From assembly GCA_034437075.1 (NCBI GenBank), contig DAOTVD010000277.1, positions 1 to 13,917 of the forward strand: a stretch of 13,917 bases of DNA, read 5' to 3'. This DNA is from DAOTVD01 sp034437075 (GTDB lineage Bacteria > Chloroflexota > Anaerolineae > Aggregatilineales > J027). The translations under genes and the position numbers were made by a program. The notes beneath the pieces were generated by a model. The model did not search any database. It was not told where the DNA came from and saw only the letters and a program-made list of their open reading frames with translations. Below are positions 1 through 7,550 of the stretch, in pieces (position 1 is the stretch's first letter; each line of letters begins with the position of its first letter).

Positions 1-79
1 GGGCAGCGCCCCAACCCATTGAAAGCCCATCCTTGCGCTTTTCAATTTTGGCCCAAGAACCCAGCCCGACCCCCGCACC

Positions 80-274
80 TTAACGCGCGGCCAATAGATT
101 CACAATTCGCAGCATTTCTAGCGTGGTTTCGGTTTCGGCTTCTGTGCTGCCAAAGATCAAGAAAATGGCGACCATACACAAGATGATTCCGGCCAAGATG
201 CTGAAGAATAAGCAGCCAAAAAGGCACCCGGTTACATCGCCGACGAAATCAAAAATTTCGAAGATGTTAAGCAA
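80..274 (-). CDS. Small single-helix membrane protein, unknown function
   Basis: This 64-aa ORF starts with TTG at 272-274. An AAGGAGG Shine-Dalgarno lies 6 nt upstream on the minus strand, which is strong evidence that it is translated. I do not recognise the family. It has one long hydrophobic segment (about residues 13-42) containing a GCLFGC motif and a third cysteine, followed by an acidic, Thr-rich stretch (TEAETETT) and a short amphipathic tail ending in LLAAR. It lies 77 nt downstream of the DppC-like permease gene on the same strand, so it may be the last gene of that transcript or may have its own promoter. An overlapping minus-strand ORF in another frame (42-227) lacks such a ribosome site and looks like a shadow. 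Function unknown. Confidence 0.6.
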   Translation of the reverse strand: MLNIFEIFDFVGDVTGCLFGCLFFSILAGIILCMVAIFLIFGSTEAETETTLEMLRIVNLLAAR

Positions 275-280
275 GTTTTG

Positions 281-287
281 CCTCCTT
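281..287 (-). promoter_or_regulatory. Perfect Shine-Dalgarno of the 64-aa membrane protein
   Basis: The minus strand reads AAGGAGG, followed by 6 nt (CAAAAC) and a TTG start at 272-274. This site decides the start codon: no ATG or GTG in frame competes with it. It is one of the two best ribosome-binding sites in the window. Confidence 0.7.
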
Positions 288-351
288 ACGCTCTGTTCTG
301 TTATGCGATTAGGTTAGGATAACGCGCTTCTTGGCCCAGGTACATCCCAAT

Positions 352-1119
352 TCATCGGGGGGATGCGGCCAAGCGTTGCACGGCTGCGGTGACTAGCGTC
401 AGCACGACCCCTGCACTGAGGGCCTGCCAGGGCGCTTGCGCAAAGGTGCCGCGTCCCGCCGCGAGCATAACGCCCCAGTCAGGCGTATCGGGCGCGCCGA
501 CAAACCCTAGAAAGCTCAGCGCCGCGCTATTGAGTAAATTCCAAGCGAAGACCACCCCCGCAAAGCTGAGTAAAACGCCCTGCGCATTGCGTAAAATGTA
601 TTGCCACAGGATATAACGCGGACGCGCGCCGATGCTCACTGCGCTCAAAATGTAAGGCGCGGCATACCCGGCGCGGATGGCGTCCGCCGCTGTGCGCGCG
701 AAAGGGCCTATGCCGCCCAAGCCCACCGCCAGCGCGATACTCGCGCGGTTTGGCTCCAAAAGTGTGATTGTCATCAGGGCTACCAACAGCGAGGGCAGCG
801 CGAGCAGGCTATCCGTCAGTGCCACGGCCCAGGGACGTAGCCCGTGCGGCCCCGTTTCGCTGGCCAAGCCCAGCGCCAGACCGCCCAAAACGCTAATTAA
901 TGTCGCGAACCCGGCTATACTCAGGCTATGCCGACCGCCATGCAGCAAACGGCTGAGGATGTCGCGGCCTAAGAGATCGGTCCCCAGGGGATGTTCCAGG
1001 CTCGGCGGCGCCAGATTATGCGCCAGGTTAACCGCCAGGGGATCGTAAGGGGCCAACCATGGCGCGGTCAGGCTCGTGACCAGCACGCCCACCAGGACAA
1101 CCCAGGGCCAATGGCGCAT
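352..1119 (-). CDS. DppC/OppC-type ABC transporter permease
   Basis: Inner-membrane permease subunit of a peptide/nickel-type (Dpp/Opp) ABC importer, 255 aa. The family's N-terminal signature is visible at residues 43-65: HPLGTD, GRDILSRLL and GRHSL. The cytoplasmic EAA-type loop that contacts the ATPase spans about residues 143-178 (AADAIRAGYAAPYIL onward). The late signature LNSAALSFLGF...DWGVMLAAGR is at about 196-223. About six hydrophobic segments are present. The start is the ATG at 1117-1119, which overlaps the TAA of the upstream permease by one base (TAATG), indicating translational coupling. The open frame extends upstream to 1665, but that part is Arg-rich and is a shadow of the DppB gene. 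The protein is somewhat short for the family, and the usual C-terminal LRDALDPR-type tail is replaced by RLAASPR. Confidence 0.9.
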   Translation of the reverse strand: MRHWPWVVLVGVLVTSLTAPWLAPYDPLAVNLAHNLAPPSLEHPLGTDLLGRDILSRLLHGGRHSLSIAGFATLISVLGGLALGLASETGPHGLRPWAVALTDSLLALPSLLVALMTITLLEPNRASIALAVGLGGIGPFARTAADAIRAGYAAPYILSAVSIGARPRYILWQYILRNAQGVLLSFAGVVFAWNLLNSAALSFLGFVGAPDTPDWGVMLAAGRGTFAQAPWQALSAGVVLTLVTAAVQRLAASPR

Positions 1120-2030
1120 TAGGCATCCGGGCGCAGGCGCGGGTCGGCCAACTGCATAAGGCTCTGCCCGGCCAGGCGCAGCAGCGCATAGACCAGGGCC
1201 GCGAGCAGCACCAAGCCCTGCACTACGGGATAATCCTGGTCGAGCACGGCTTGGTAGAGCAGGCTGCCCAGCCCGCGCCGGGTGAAAATGATCTCGATAA
1301 TGACTGCACCGCTGAGCAAAAATCCGGCTTGCAAGGCTACAATGCTGATGATGGCCGGGGCGGCGGCGCGCAACCGATGCCCATACACACCTGTGATGGC
1401 GAGCCCCTTGGCGCGCGCGGTCTGGATGAACGCTTCGCGGGCTTGGGTTTGCAAAGCCCCGGCGGTTTGGCGCGCGATGCCCCCGCCGATGCTGAATCCT
1501 AGGGCTAGGGCGGGTAAAATGACGCTCGCGGCGCCGCGTGTGCCCCCGCTGGGCAATCCCCACCCGGCGAGCGGATGCGCGGCCAGGTAAATGAGTAGGG
1601 TTGCCGTCCAGTAGACGGGCGCGGCCAACCCCAGCGCGATTAGTCCTTCGGCGAGCATCCCCCAAGCGGAGCGACTGACTGCCATTGTGCCCAGGACTAT
1701 CCCGCTCAGGGTGGCGATGATGAGTGCGCTTAGGCTCAGCGCCAAAGTCGGTCCTAGGCGCGCGAGGATCATCCTGGTCACAGGTTCGCGTGTGACGAGC
1801 GAAATGCCCAAGTCGCCACGCGGCAAGCCTACAAGATAATTGGCATATTGAACGGGCAGGGGGTCATCCAGCCCGAAGGCGGTGCGCCCGGCGGCCACTT
1901 GGGCCGGACTTGCGCCGGAGGCGCGTAAACGTGCCTCGATAGCATCGCTGGGCAGGGCGCGCAGCGCGCAGAAGGTTAGCGTCAGGGCCAACCAGGTGCT
2001 CAGCAAGAGCCCGGCTATTCCTCGGCCCAT
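1119..2030 (-). CDS. DppB/OppB-type ABC transporter permease
   Basis: First permease subunit of the peptide/nickel-type importer, 303 aa. It has an N-terminal transmembrane segment (about residues 5-24), a periphery domain with FGLDDPLPVQYANYL (52-66) and GDLGISL (72-78), and then five hydrophobic segments. The EAA-type loop is at about 199-230 (REAFIQTARAKGLAITGVYG onward). It ends with the typical PVVQGLVLL...LADPRLR (268-300). The ATG start lies inside the end of the binding-protein gene (16-nt overlap) and has no good Shine-Dalgarno, so translation probably depends on coupling. The stop codon shares a base with the DppC-like start. It should pair with the DppC-like subunit to form the pore. 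The family is clear, but the substrate (oligopeptide, dipeptide, nickel or sugar) cannot be read from the sequence. Confidence 0.92.
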   Translation of the reverse strand: MGRGIAGLLLSTWLALTLTFCALRALPSDAIEARLRASGASPAQVAAGRTAFGLDDPLPVQYANYLVGLPRGDLGISLVTREPVTRMILARLGPTLALSLSALIIATLSGIVLGTMAVSRSAWGMLAEGLIALGLAAPVYWTATLLIYLAAHPLAGWGLPSGGTRGAASVILPALALGFSIGGGIARQTAGALQTQAREAFIQTARAKGLAITGVYGHRLRAAAPAIISIVALQAGFLLSGAVIIEIIFTRRGLGSLLYQAVLDQDYPVVQGLVLLAALVYALLRLAGQSLMQLADPRLRPDA

Positions 2031-3628
2031 TGGAAGTTATTCAGCAAAGGCCACCAGCCATGCGCATCGAAGATGACGCCATCGAGCTCGTGTGTGGCCC
2101 CGTTCAGGTTGATGTATTCGCGCACGGGCAGAATCAGCGCTTCTTCCATGATTTGCATTTGCGCCTGGCCATAGAGCACGTTCCGCGCGTCGGTTTCGCG
2201 TTCGGCCAGGCCACGCAGCAGCAGATCATCCAGTTCTGGGTTTTGGTAGCCGCTGAAGTTATTGGTGCCGTTGCTCAGGAAGTAGCTATTCAAGATGCTG
2301 GGGTCTAGCCCAAAATCGTACATGGCGATCAGGTTATAGTCGCCTTCGTCCGCGCGGGCCAGCAATTCGGGGAAGTTGGGCACCTGCTCGATCTCCACGA
2401 CGAAGCCTTGCGCGCGCCATTGCCCCGCGAGCGCTTGCGCGGTTTCGGGGATGAGGCCCCAGGGCGGCACCAGAATGGTTAGTTCCAGCGGCGCGCCTTG
2501 TAAATCCAGGATGCCATCATCGTCGGAATCGAAAATGTTTTCGCGTTCCAGGATTTCAACGCTGCGGTCGGGGTCGGCCACGTATAACGACTCAACGTCT
2601 GGGTTGTACGTCGGCGTGATGCTGCTGAGCGGCCCAAACGCCACGGGGGATTGCCCGGCGAAGACTGCATCCACAATGGCCGCGCGGTTGGTGGCGTACA
2701 ACAACGCTTGGCGGGTAGCGCGGCGGTCGGTCGGGAAACGTTGCGTGTTCATGATGAATTGCAAGGGCTGGCCGGGGATGGGCGTGGGGTATAGCGAGAT
2801 TTCGCTATTGCCTAGCAGTAACTCTGCGTCGATGGGCAAGAGTTCGCCCAGCATGCCGACCTGGCCACTGACGAGCGCGTCATCGCGCGTGGGTGGGTCA
2901 GTGAAGAAGCGAAACTCGACTTCTTCGATCGGGTTGGGGTTGTCCACGGTATAAAACGGCGGCCCCCAGGTATAATCCGGGTTGCGTTCTAGGATGATGC
3001 GGTCGCCAGGCACGACCTCTTGTAGGCGATATGGCCCGGTGCCCACCTGATTCCATTGATACGTTCCGTCCTGATGATTGGCCAGTGCCAATGGGCTCGC
3101 GATGCCGAAGTAAACCTGGCTGAGCGCGTCCAGCAGTGGGTCATAGGGGGCCGTCAGGTTGATTTCAAACGTAAAATCATCCACGATAGTATAGCCGCTA
3201 TAGTTGGGGCCGAGCAGCAGGGCGGCCTTTTGCGAGGCGGTGTCCTCGGCGGAGATGCGGTCGAAGTTGACGGCCACGGCGTTTGCCGTCAGGGGTTCGC
3301 CATCATGAAAGGTCACCCCTTGGCGCAAGTAAAACGTATAGCGCGTGCCGTCGTCCGAAATTTCCCAGCGTTCGGCCAGTCCGGGTTCGAAGGCTTGGGT
3401 TTCGGGGTGGCGATACACCAGCGTATCGTACACCGACATAAACGGAATGCCGAGTTCGAACGAGGCGTTGATATGTGGATCGAAGCCACTGGGCAAGAGC
3501 GTTAGCCCATAAATCAGGCGTCGCGTTGGGTCGTTATCGTCTTGTGTCGTGAGCGCCTCGCAGGCGGGCAAGGCGATGGTCATGACGGCCAGAACCAACC
3601 ATGCGCCACGGCGAAAGGATGCAAGCAT
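2015..3628 (-). CDS. Family 5 extracellular solute-binding lipoprotein of ABC importer
   Basis: Membrane-anchored substrate receptor of the adjacent Dpp/Opp-type permeases, 537 aa, the usual length for SBP family 5. Residues 1-22 form a lipoprotein signal peptide (RR, hydrophobic core, LPAC lipobox), with Cys23 as the lipidated first mature residue. Family motifs include LLPSGFDPHIN (about 44-54), LAERWEISDDGTRYTFYLR (84-102) and GVTFHDGEPLTA (104-115), then GTGPY (196-200) and the NPDY region (216-219). An Asp-rich DSDDDGILDL (367-376) resembles the aspartate-rich loop often seen in such receptors. The ATG at 3626-3628 is preferred because AGAGGT precedes it and the signal peptide begins there. 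The open frame reaches 3787, but that extension would bury the signal peptide. The gene ends with a 16-nt overlap into the DppB-like gene. Confidence 0.92.
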   Translation of the reverse strand: MLASFRRGAWLVLAVMTIALPACEALTTQDDNDPTRRLIYGLTLLPSGFDPHINASFELGIPFMSVYDTLVYRHPETQAFEPGLAERWEISDDGTRYTFYLRQGVTFHDGEPLTANAVAVNFDRISAEDTASQKAALLLGPNYSGYTIVDDFTFEINLTAPYDPLLDALSQVYFGIASPLALANHQDGTYQWNQVGTGPYRLQEVVPGDRIILERNPDYTWGPPFYTVDNPNPIEEVEFRFFTDPPTRDDALVSGQVGMLGELLPIDAELLLGNSEISLYPTPIPGQPLQFIMNTQRFPTDRRATRQALLYATNRAAIVDAVFAGQSPVAFGPLSSITPTYNPDVESLYVADPDRSVEILERENIFDSDDDGILDLQGAPLELTILVPPWGLIPETAQALAGQWRAQGFVVEIEQVPNFPELLARADEGDYNLIAMYDFGLDPSILNSYFLSNGTNNFSGYQNPELDDLLLRGLAERETDARNVLYGQAQMQIMEEALILPVREYINLNGATHELDGVIFDAHGWWPLLNNFQWAEE

Positions 3629-3662
3629 GAATACCTCTTTATCCAGCATTGTGTCGCGCGGT

Positions 3663-3668
3663 ATTATA
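3663..3668 (-). promoter_or_regulatory. -10 box (TATAAT) upstream of the ABC importer operon
   Basis: The minus strand reads GCGCTATAATACC, a perfect sigma-70-type -10 hexamer about 35 nt upstream of the binding-protein ATG. A -35 element at normal spacing is weak; the nearest TTG-containing hexamer (TTGGGC) is only 13 nt away. It is the most credible promoter element in the 124-nt divergent gap between the importer operon and the plus-strand envelope operon. Confidence 0.5.
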
Positions 3669-3740
3669 GCGCACATCCGTTGCCCAACCGTAGGCCCAGC
3701 GCGCACCAGCCCAAGCCTAGGTCGTATAGAATAGGTGCCC

Positions 3741-3745
3741 GAGGT
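3741..3745 (+). promoter_or_regulatory. GAGGT ribosome-binding site choosing GTG 3753
   Basis: GAGGT sits 7 nt before the GTG at 3753, whereas the earlier in-frame GTG at 3735 has no purine-rich sequence before it. This favours 3753 as the start of the PrsW-like gene. A possible -10-like TATAGA lies at 3725-3730, without a clear -35. Confidence 0.45.
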
Positions 3746-3752
3746 AAATGCT

Positions 3753-4649
3753 GTGTTTGATAATGTTTCCGTAGGGCAGACGCGCATCGCCGAAAGCGCG
3801 CCCCGCCAAGTATATCCTTATCGCCGTGTCTGGCGCGCCCTGTTGTTCGATTTTGGGGCGATGCTGGCCATGGTGCTCATCGTCTTATTGGGGGTGGCCG
3901 TGGGTTTTTTGCGCGATGTGCCCTCTAATAACTGGGGCTTGCTCTTGATTTTGGTGCCTCTGGGCACGCATCTATGGTTTTCGGTGCGGGCCGAACAACG
4001 CGCCGAGGAACCGCGCCAGGGCCTCTTGACGATTTTGCTGTTCAGCGCCTTGCTGGCCAACGGAATCGGCGTGCCGCTGGTGGATGGCTTCTTCGCGCCG
4101 CGCGAATGGTTAGCGGAGGCGGGCTTTTTCTCGCGCGTTTTAGGCTATGCGTTCACGTTTGGCGTAACTGCCGAATTCCTAACATATATCGCGGTGCGTT
4201 ATACCGTGTTTCCAAGTGGGTTCCGCACGCGCATTGATGGCATGGCTTACAGTGCATCTGCCGGGATGGGCTATGCGGCTGTCCTGAATGCACATGTGGT
4301 CTTTGCCGAGCAATCGACCGTTACAGCGGATGCGGTTATCATCGCGCTGAATTATTTCTCGCAGGTCAGTTTTGGGATGATTATGGGCTTCTTTTTGGCC
4401 GACTTGGCCGTCGCACCCCGCAAACCACCCTACTACCTGGCGTTGGGCTTGTTGCTGGGCGCGGTGCTGCAAGGGGTTTTTATCGGCTTTCGTGCGATTG
4501 CGGTGGGATCGGGGTTCGAAGTCTCACTGGTAAATGGGCTCATTCTGGGCATTGGTTTTGCGCTGGCCATGGCCTTGATTATCAACTTTTTAGTAGAGAG
4601 TGCCGAATCGCGGGATGCGGCCCGGCAGGGTAGGCGGCGCGTCCGATGA
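3753..4649 (+). CDS. PrsW-related polytopic membrane protein, probably protease-dead
   Basis: Multi-pass membrane protein of 298 aa from GTG 3753 (304 aa if GTG 3735 is used). About eight hydrophobic segments follow a short cytoplasmic N-terminus. The middle resembles the PrsW family of intramembrane proteases. At about residues 135-153, TFGVTAEFLTYIAVRY matches the position of the family's EExxK motif. RIDGMAYSASAGMGYAAVLN (about 160-179) matches the GxxYGxxxGLGFAxxEN region. However, the first Glu of EE, the Lys and the Glu of EN are replaced (AEFLT, LN), and no His is found in the last motif (NYFSQVSFGMIMG). It could therefore be a non-catalytic homologue with a binding or scaffold role. 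It heads a four-gene operon and overlaps the next gene by 4 nt (ATGA). The family assignment is moderately sure, the loss of activity is inferred. Confidence 0.65.
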   Translation: MFDNVSVGQTRIAESAPRQVYPYRRVWRALLFDFGAMLAMVLIVLLGVAVGFLRDVPSNNWGLLLILVPLGTHLWFSVRAEQRAEEPRQGLLTILLFSALLANGIGVPLVDGFFAPREWLAEAGFFSRVLGYAFTFGVTAEFLTYIAVRYTVFPSGFRTRIDGMAYSASAGMGYAAVLNAHVVFAEQSTVTADAVIIALNYFSQVSFGMIMGFFLADLAVAPRKPPYYLALGLLLGAVLQGVFIGFRAIAVGSGFEVSLVNGLILGIGFALAMALIINFLVESAESRDAARQGRRRVR

Positions 4650-5245
4650 GTTTTGTGCAGATTGATGAAGTTCAGCAGGGGTTAACTCGCTCGCAGACGC
4701 TCAATAGTATCGTCATCCTGTTGGCCGTGGTCATGTTTATGGGCTACGGGCTCATTCAGCGCAATAGCGCGCAAGGAGCGACGCAATTTTTTGAAGATGA
4801 CCAGAGCGGTATCCGCGCCCAATTGCCCGCGAATTGGCTTATCACCACCGAGACGGATGCGTTCGTCGTGCAGGCCGAAGACCCCGGCGGCGTACCCTTC
4901 AAGACGCTGTTGCGCATCACGCAGGTGCCCGTCGGCGCGGAGGCCACCTTGCGCAACGTCATCGACACGCTGACACTGCAACGCGCGGGGCGGCTTTCAA
5001 CATATCGCGTGCTGTCCATCCAACCGACCAGCCTGGGTGAAGATGATGCGCTTGAAATGACTTACGCCTATGTGCAATCCGAGCCGAACCCTTTTTTGAA
5101 TGCTGTGCCTGTGGTCGTGCAGGGGCGGGATGTCGTCATTATCCGGGGCGGGCAAGCCCTGGTGCTAACCTATCGTGAGGAGCAATCACGTTTTGATGAA
5201 AATGAATTCCTCTTTGACAACTTCCTGGATACGCTGGAATTCTAA
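4646..5245 (+). CDS. Membrane-anchored protein with PsbP/DcrB-like outer domain
   Basis: A 199-aa protein with a short cytoplasmic N-terminus, one transmembrane helix (about residues 20-37, SIVILLAVVMFMGYGLI) and an extracytoplasmic domain. The domain begins FFEDDQSGIRAQLPANW, a pattern typical of PsbP/DcrB-type folds, in which a Gly-hydrophobic strand leads into a P-x-x-W turn. Alternating strands follow, ending LVLTYREEQSRFDENEFLFDNFLDTLEF-like helix and tail. The fold suggestion rests on this pattern only and no catalytic motif is visible. The ATG overlaps the TGA of the PrsW-like gene (ATGA), and the 3' end overlaps the start of the protease gene by about 50 nt. Its place between a membrane protein and a secreted protease suggests a role as an accessory or substrate-presenting subunit, but the function is unknown. 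Confidence 0.8.
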   Translation: MSFVQIDEVQQGLTRSQTLNSIVILLAVVMFMGYGLIQRNSAQGATQFFEDDQSGIRAQLPANWLITTETDAFVVQAEDPGGVPFKTLLRITQVPVGAEATLRNVIDTLTLQRAGRLSTYRVLSIQPTSLGEDDALEMTYAYVQSEPNPFLNAVPVVVQGRDVVIIRGGQALVLTYREEQSRFDENEFLFDNFLDTLEF

Positions 5246-7550
5246 GCGTCTGGTCGGGCTGGCGGTGCTGGCCCTTCTGGCGGGGGTGCTGCTGGCATGG
5301 CCGGGGAAGGTCGCCGCGCAAGATGGCCCGGCGCCTACCGAGACGCCCACACCGACGCCGACGCCGCTACCGCCGCCGCCTTTGGTCGAACTCAACACGA
5401 CCAACATCCAGCGCGCCACCGTATTCTTGATGCCTGTGCGCGATACCCTACAAGGCCCGGTGATTACCTGCGTGGGCTCTGGCACACTCGTCAGCGTCGA
5501 GGGGCTTATTCTGACCAACGCGCATACGGTTGTGCCGGCGGGCGATACTTGCCGTTCGGATCGCATCGTCGTGGCCCTCACGACGCGCCTGGATGAACCG
5601 CCTGTGCCAACCTACGTCGCCGAAGTCGTAGATGCCAGCCAGGGCCTCGACCTAGCCGTGTTGCGCATTACGAATTTTCTGGATGGGCGTATCGTTGAGC
5701 CGGGCACGTTGCAATTGCCCTTTGTCGAACTCGGCAATTCTGAAACCGTGCGCTTGGACGATACGATCCTCATCGCGGGTTATGTGGATATTGAAAATAC
5801 GCCCGTGCAGGCCATTCGAGGGACGATCAGCGGCTTCACTGCCGAAGCGCGCGTCGGCGACCGGGCTTGGCTGCGCACAAATGCGCCCGTGCCGGGCATG
5901 ATGTCCGGCGGGGGGGCCTATGGGCCGGATGGGCGTTTGATCGGCATCCCGACCATTTCGCCCGCCATCGTAGGCGGCGAAGTGCTAGACTGTCGCAGCG
6001 TGCAAGACACCAACGCCGATGGTCAGGTCAACGCGGACGATAGCTGTATTCCGGTGGGCGGCTTCATCAGCGCCTTGCGCCCCGTGCGCCTGGCGCGTGG
6101 CTTGGTACGTGCGGCCACACTCGGCGTCCGTTTGGATGAAAATCGCGTACCTGTCGAACTCGCGCCACCCACCGAGGCAGCCAATTTTGAACGTCTTTTC
6201 GTGACCACGGGCGTGAATGCCGCTGGCCAACCCGTGAATGTCGTGGAGCGCGTCCCGGCGGGCACCACCAGCCTCTATTTATTCTTCGATTTCGAAAACA
6301 TGGTCAATGGCATGACCTACGAATTGCGCACAACGGTCAATGGGCGTCCCAATCCGAATTTCAGTTTGCCGTCCGTCACCTGGAACGGCGGGCGACGCGG
6401 GATGTGGTATATTGGCGCGGCGGGGGTGCCCTGGCCGAATGGTCAGGTGGAGTTCGCCTTGTTCATCCAGGGGCGGCAGGTAGCCACCCATTCGATTGTC
6501 ATCGGTGGCGCGGCGCCGCAACTGCCCGCTTTTTCGGATATTTCGTTCGGCCTGCAAGACAATCAGGGCGAGATCATGGGCGGCAATTTCGTCATTCCAG
6601 AGACGAACATCGTGCGTGCGCGCTTTAATTATCGCAATATGCAGCCCGGTATGCCTTGGACGCAAGTTTGGTATCTGGAAGATACGGTGTTGACGCGCAC
6701 CACGCTCGACTGGGGCGCCGAGGCCCAAGGTGTGAATGCCGAACCAGCCATCCAGAGCCAGGAAGGGCTCGTCAGTGGGCGCTATCGTCTAGAACTTTAT
6801 ATCGAAGAACGCCTGGCTGCCACCAGTGATTTTGTCATCGCCGGGGGGGCAGAGGGCGCTCAGGCGGATATTTTCTCCGGATTCCGGTTTGCCAACCAAC
6901 AGACCGGCGGCGTGCCCCAGCCGCCCATCGGCGACGAATTTGTGGCGGGTACCGAGCAGCTATATGTCTTTTTCAATTGGCGCCAGCTATTTGACCAAAC
7001 CCCCTGGACGTGGCGCTGGCTTATTGATAACGATCCGCTCTTTGAGGTCAACACCCAATGGGCGGCGCCGCCCTCGGGCGAGAATTATTTCATTTCAATA
7101 GCCGGGCAGCCGAATCTGCCAGATGGCACCTACACCTTCCAGATTGAAATGGGCGGGATCATCCTAGCCGAACAGGAGGCGCGTATCGGCTTGGGGCAGT
7201 TGCCGCTGGATGCCTTCGCGAGCGCGGAAGGCGTTACACTGACCGGGCGCGTGGTGGATGCTCAAACGGGCCAGGGCATCCCCGGTGCATTGTTTATCAT
7301 GTTGCAGCCGGAGTTCAGCGTTGAGGACTTCCTGTGGAATGATTCGCAAATTTTAGCCACCTCTTTAGCCGATACGGATGGTTTTTTTCAATTGCCCGCG
7401 TTGTTGCCCCGAGGTACTCGCGAGGAGCCTGTGCTCTATAGCTTGCTGGTTCGTGCGGATGGTTACCTGCCCATGTCGGCGGATGCCATCCCCGTGACGG
7501 ATGAAACTGAGAGCCCCTTGAATCTGACTATTGAACTGGATCGAGATTAA
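5196..7550 (+). CDS. Secreted trypsin-like serine protease with calcium loop and tandem sandwich domains
   Basis: Predicted exported serine endopeptidase, 784 aa from ATG 5196; the frame opens at GTG 5175. The signal peptide covers about residues 18-42 (LVGLAVLALLAGVLL, cleavage near VAA-QD) and is followed by a TPTPTP/PPPP linker (46-63). The trypsin-fold domain (about 70-310) keeps the full triad: His110 in LTNAHTVV, Asp152 in LDLAVL and Ser237 in MMSGGGAYG. A DTNADGQVNADD calcium-type loop (271-282) sits between Cys266 and Cys284. Three similar beta-sandwich repeats of about 105 aa follow (332-439, 447-551, 559-667), then a carboxypeptidase-regulatory-like domain (678-784, GRVVDAQTGQGIPGA...DTDGFFQLPALLPRG). 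The start overlaps the upstream gene by 50 nt, with GAGGAG 13 nt upstream. Its stop directly abuts the ATG of the next gene. The natural substrate is unknown. Confidence 0.85.
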   Translation: MKMNSSLTTSWIRWNSKRLVGLAVLALLAGVLLAWPGKVAAQDGPAPTETPTPTPTPLPPPPLVELNTTNIQRATVFLMPVRDTLQGPVITCVGSGTLVSVEGLILTNAHTVVPAGDTCRSDRIVVALTTRLDEPPVPTYVAEVVDASQGLDLAVLRITNFLDGRIVEPGTLQLPFVELGNSETVRLDDTILIAGYVDIENTPVQAIRGTISGFTAEARVGDRAWLRTNAPVPGMMSGGGAYGPDGRLIGIPTISPAIVGGEVLDCRSVQDTNADGQVNADDSCIPVGGFISALRPVRLARGLVRAATLGVRLDENRVPVELAPPTEAANFERLFVTTGVNAAGQPVNVVERVPAGTTSLYLFFDFENMVNGMTYELRTTVNGRPNPNFSLPSVTWNGGRRGMWYIGAAGVPWPNGQVEFALFIQGRQVATHSIVIGGAAPQLPAFSDISFGLQDNQGEIMGGNFVIPETNIVRARFNYRNMQPGMPWTQVWYLEDTVLTRTTLDWGAEAQGVNAEPAIQSQEGLVSGRYRLELYIEERLAATSDFVIAGGAEGAQADIFSGFRFANQQTGGVPQPPIGDEFVAGTEQLYVFFNWRQLFDQTPWTWRWLIDNDPLFEVNTQWAAPPSGENYFISIAGQPNLPDGTYTFQIEMGGIILAEQEARIGLGQLPLDAFASAEGVTLTGRVVDAQTGQGIPGALFIMLQPEFSVEDFLWNDSQILATSLADTDGFFQLPALLPRGTREEPVLYSLLVRADGYLPMSADAIPVTDETESPLNLTIELDRD

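Noticed and set aside
1..79. Left-edge non-coding stretch
   Set aside because: No gene, hairpin terminator or repeat could be supported in these bases.
42..227. Minus-strand 61-aa ORF at the left end
   Set aside because: It overlaps the 64-aa membrane protein in another frame, lacks a Shine-Dalgarno, and has a His/Arg-rich composition typical of shadow frames.
1120..1665. Long N-terminal extension of the DppC-like reading frame
   Set aside because: The translated extension is Arg/His/Pro-rich with no membrane signature and lies antiphase over the clear DppB-like gene. The family start fits ATG 1119.
3056..3505. Plus-strand 149-aa ORF inside the binding-protein gene
   Set aside because: It is antisense to conserved SBP family 5 motifs. 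No ribosome site or domain supports it.
3629..3787. 53-residue N-terminal extension of the binding-protein frame
   Set aside because: It would place the lipoprotein signal peptide internally and would cover the TATAAT promoter. ATG 3628 has its own ribosome site.
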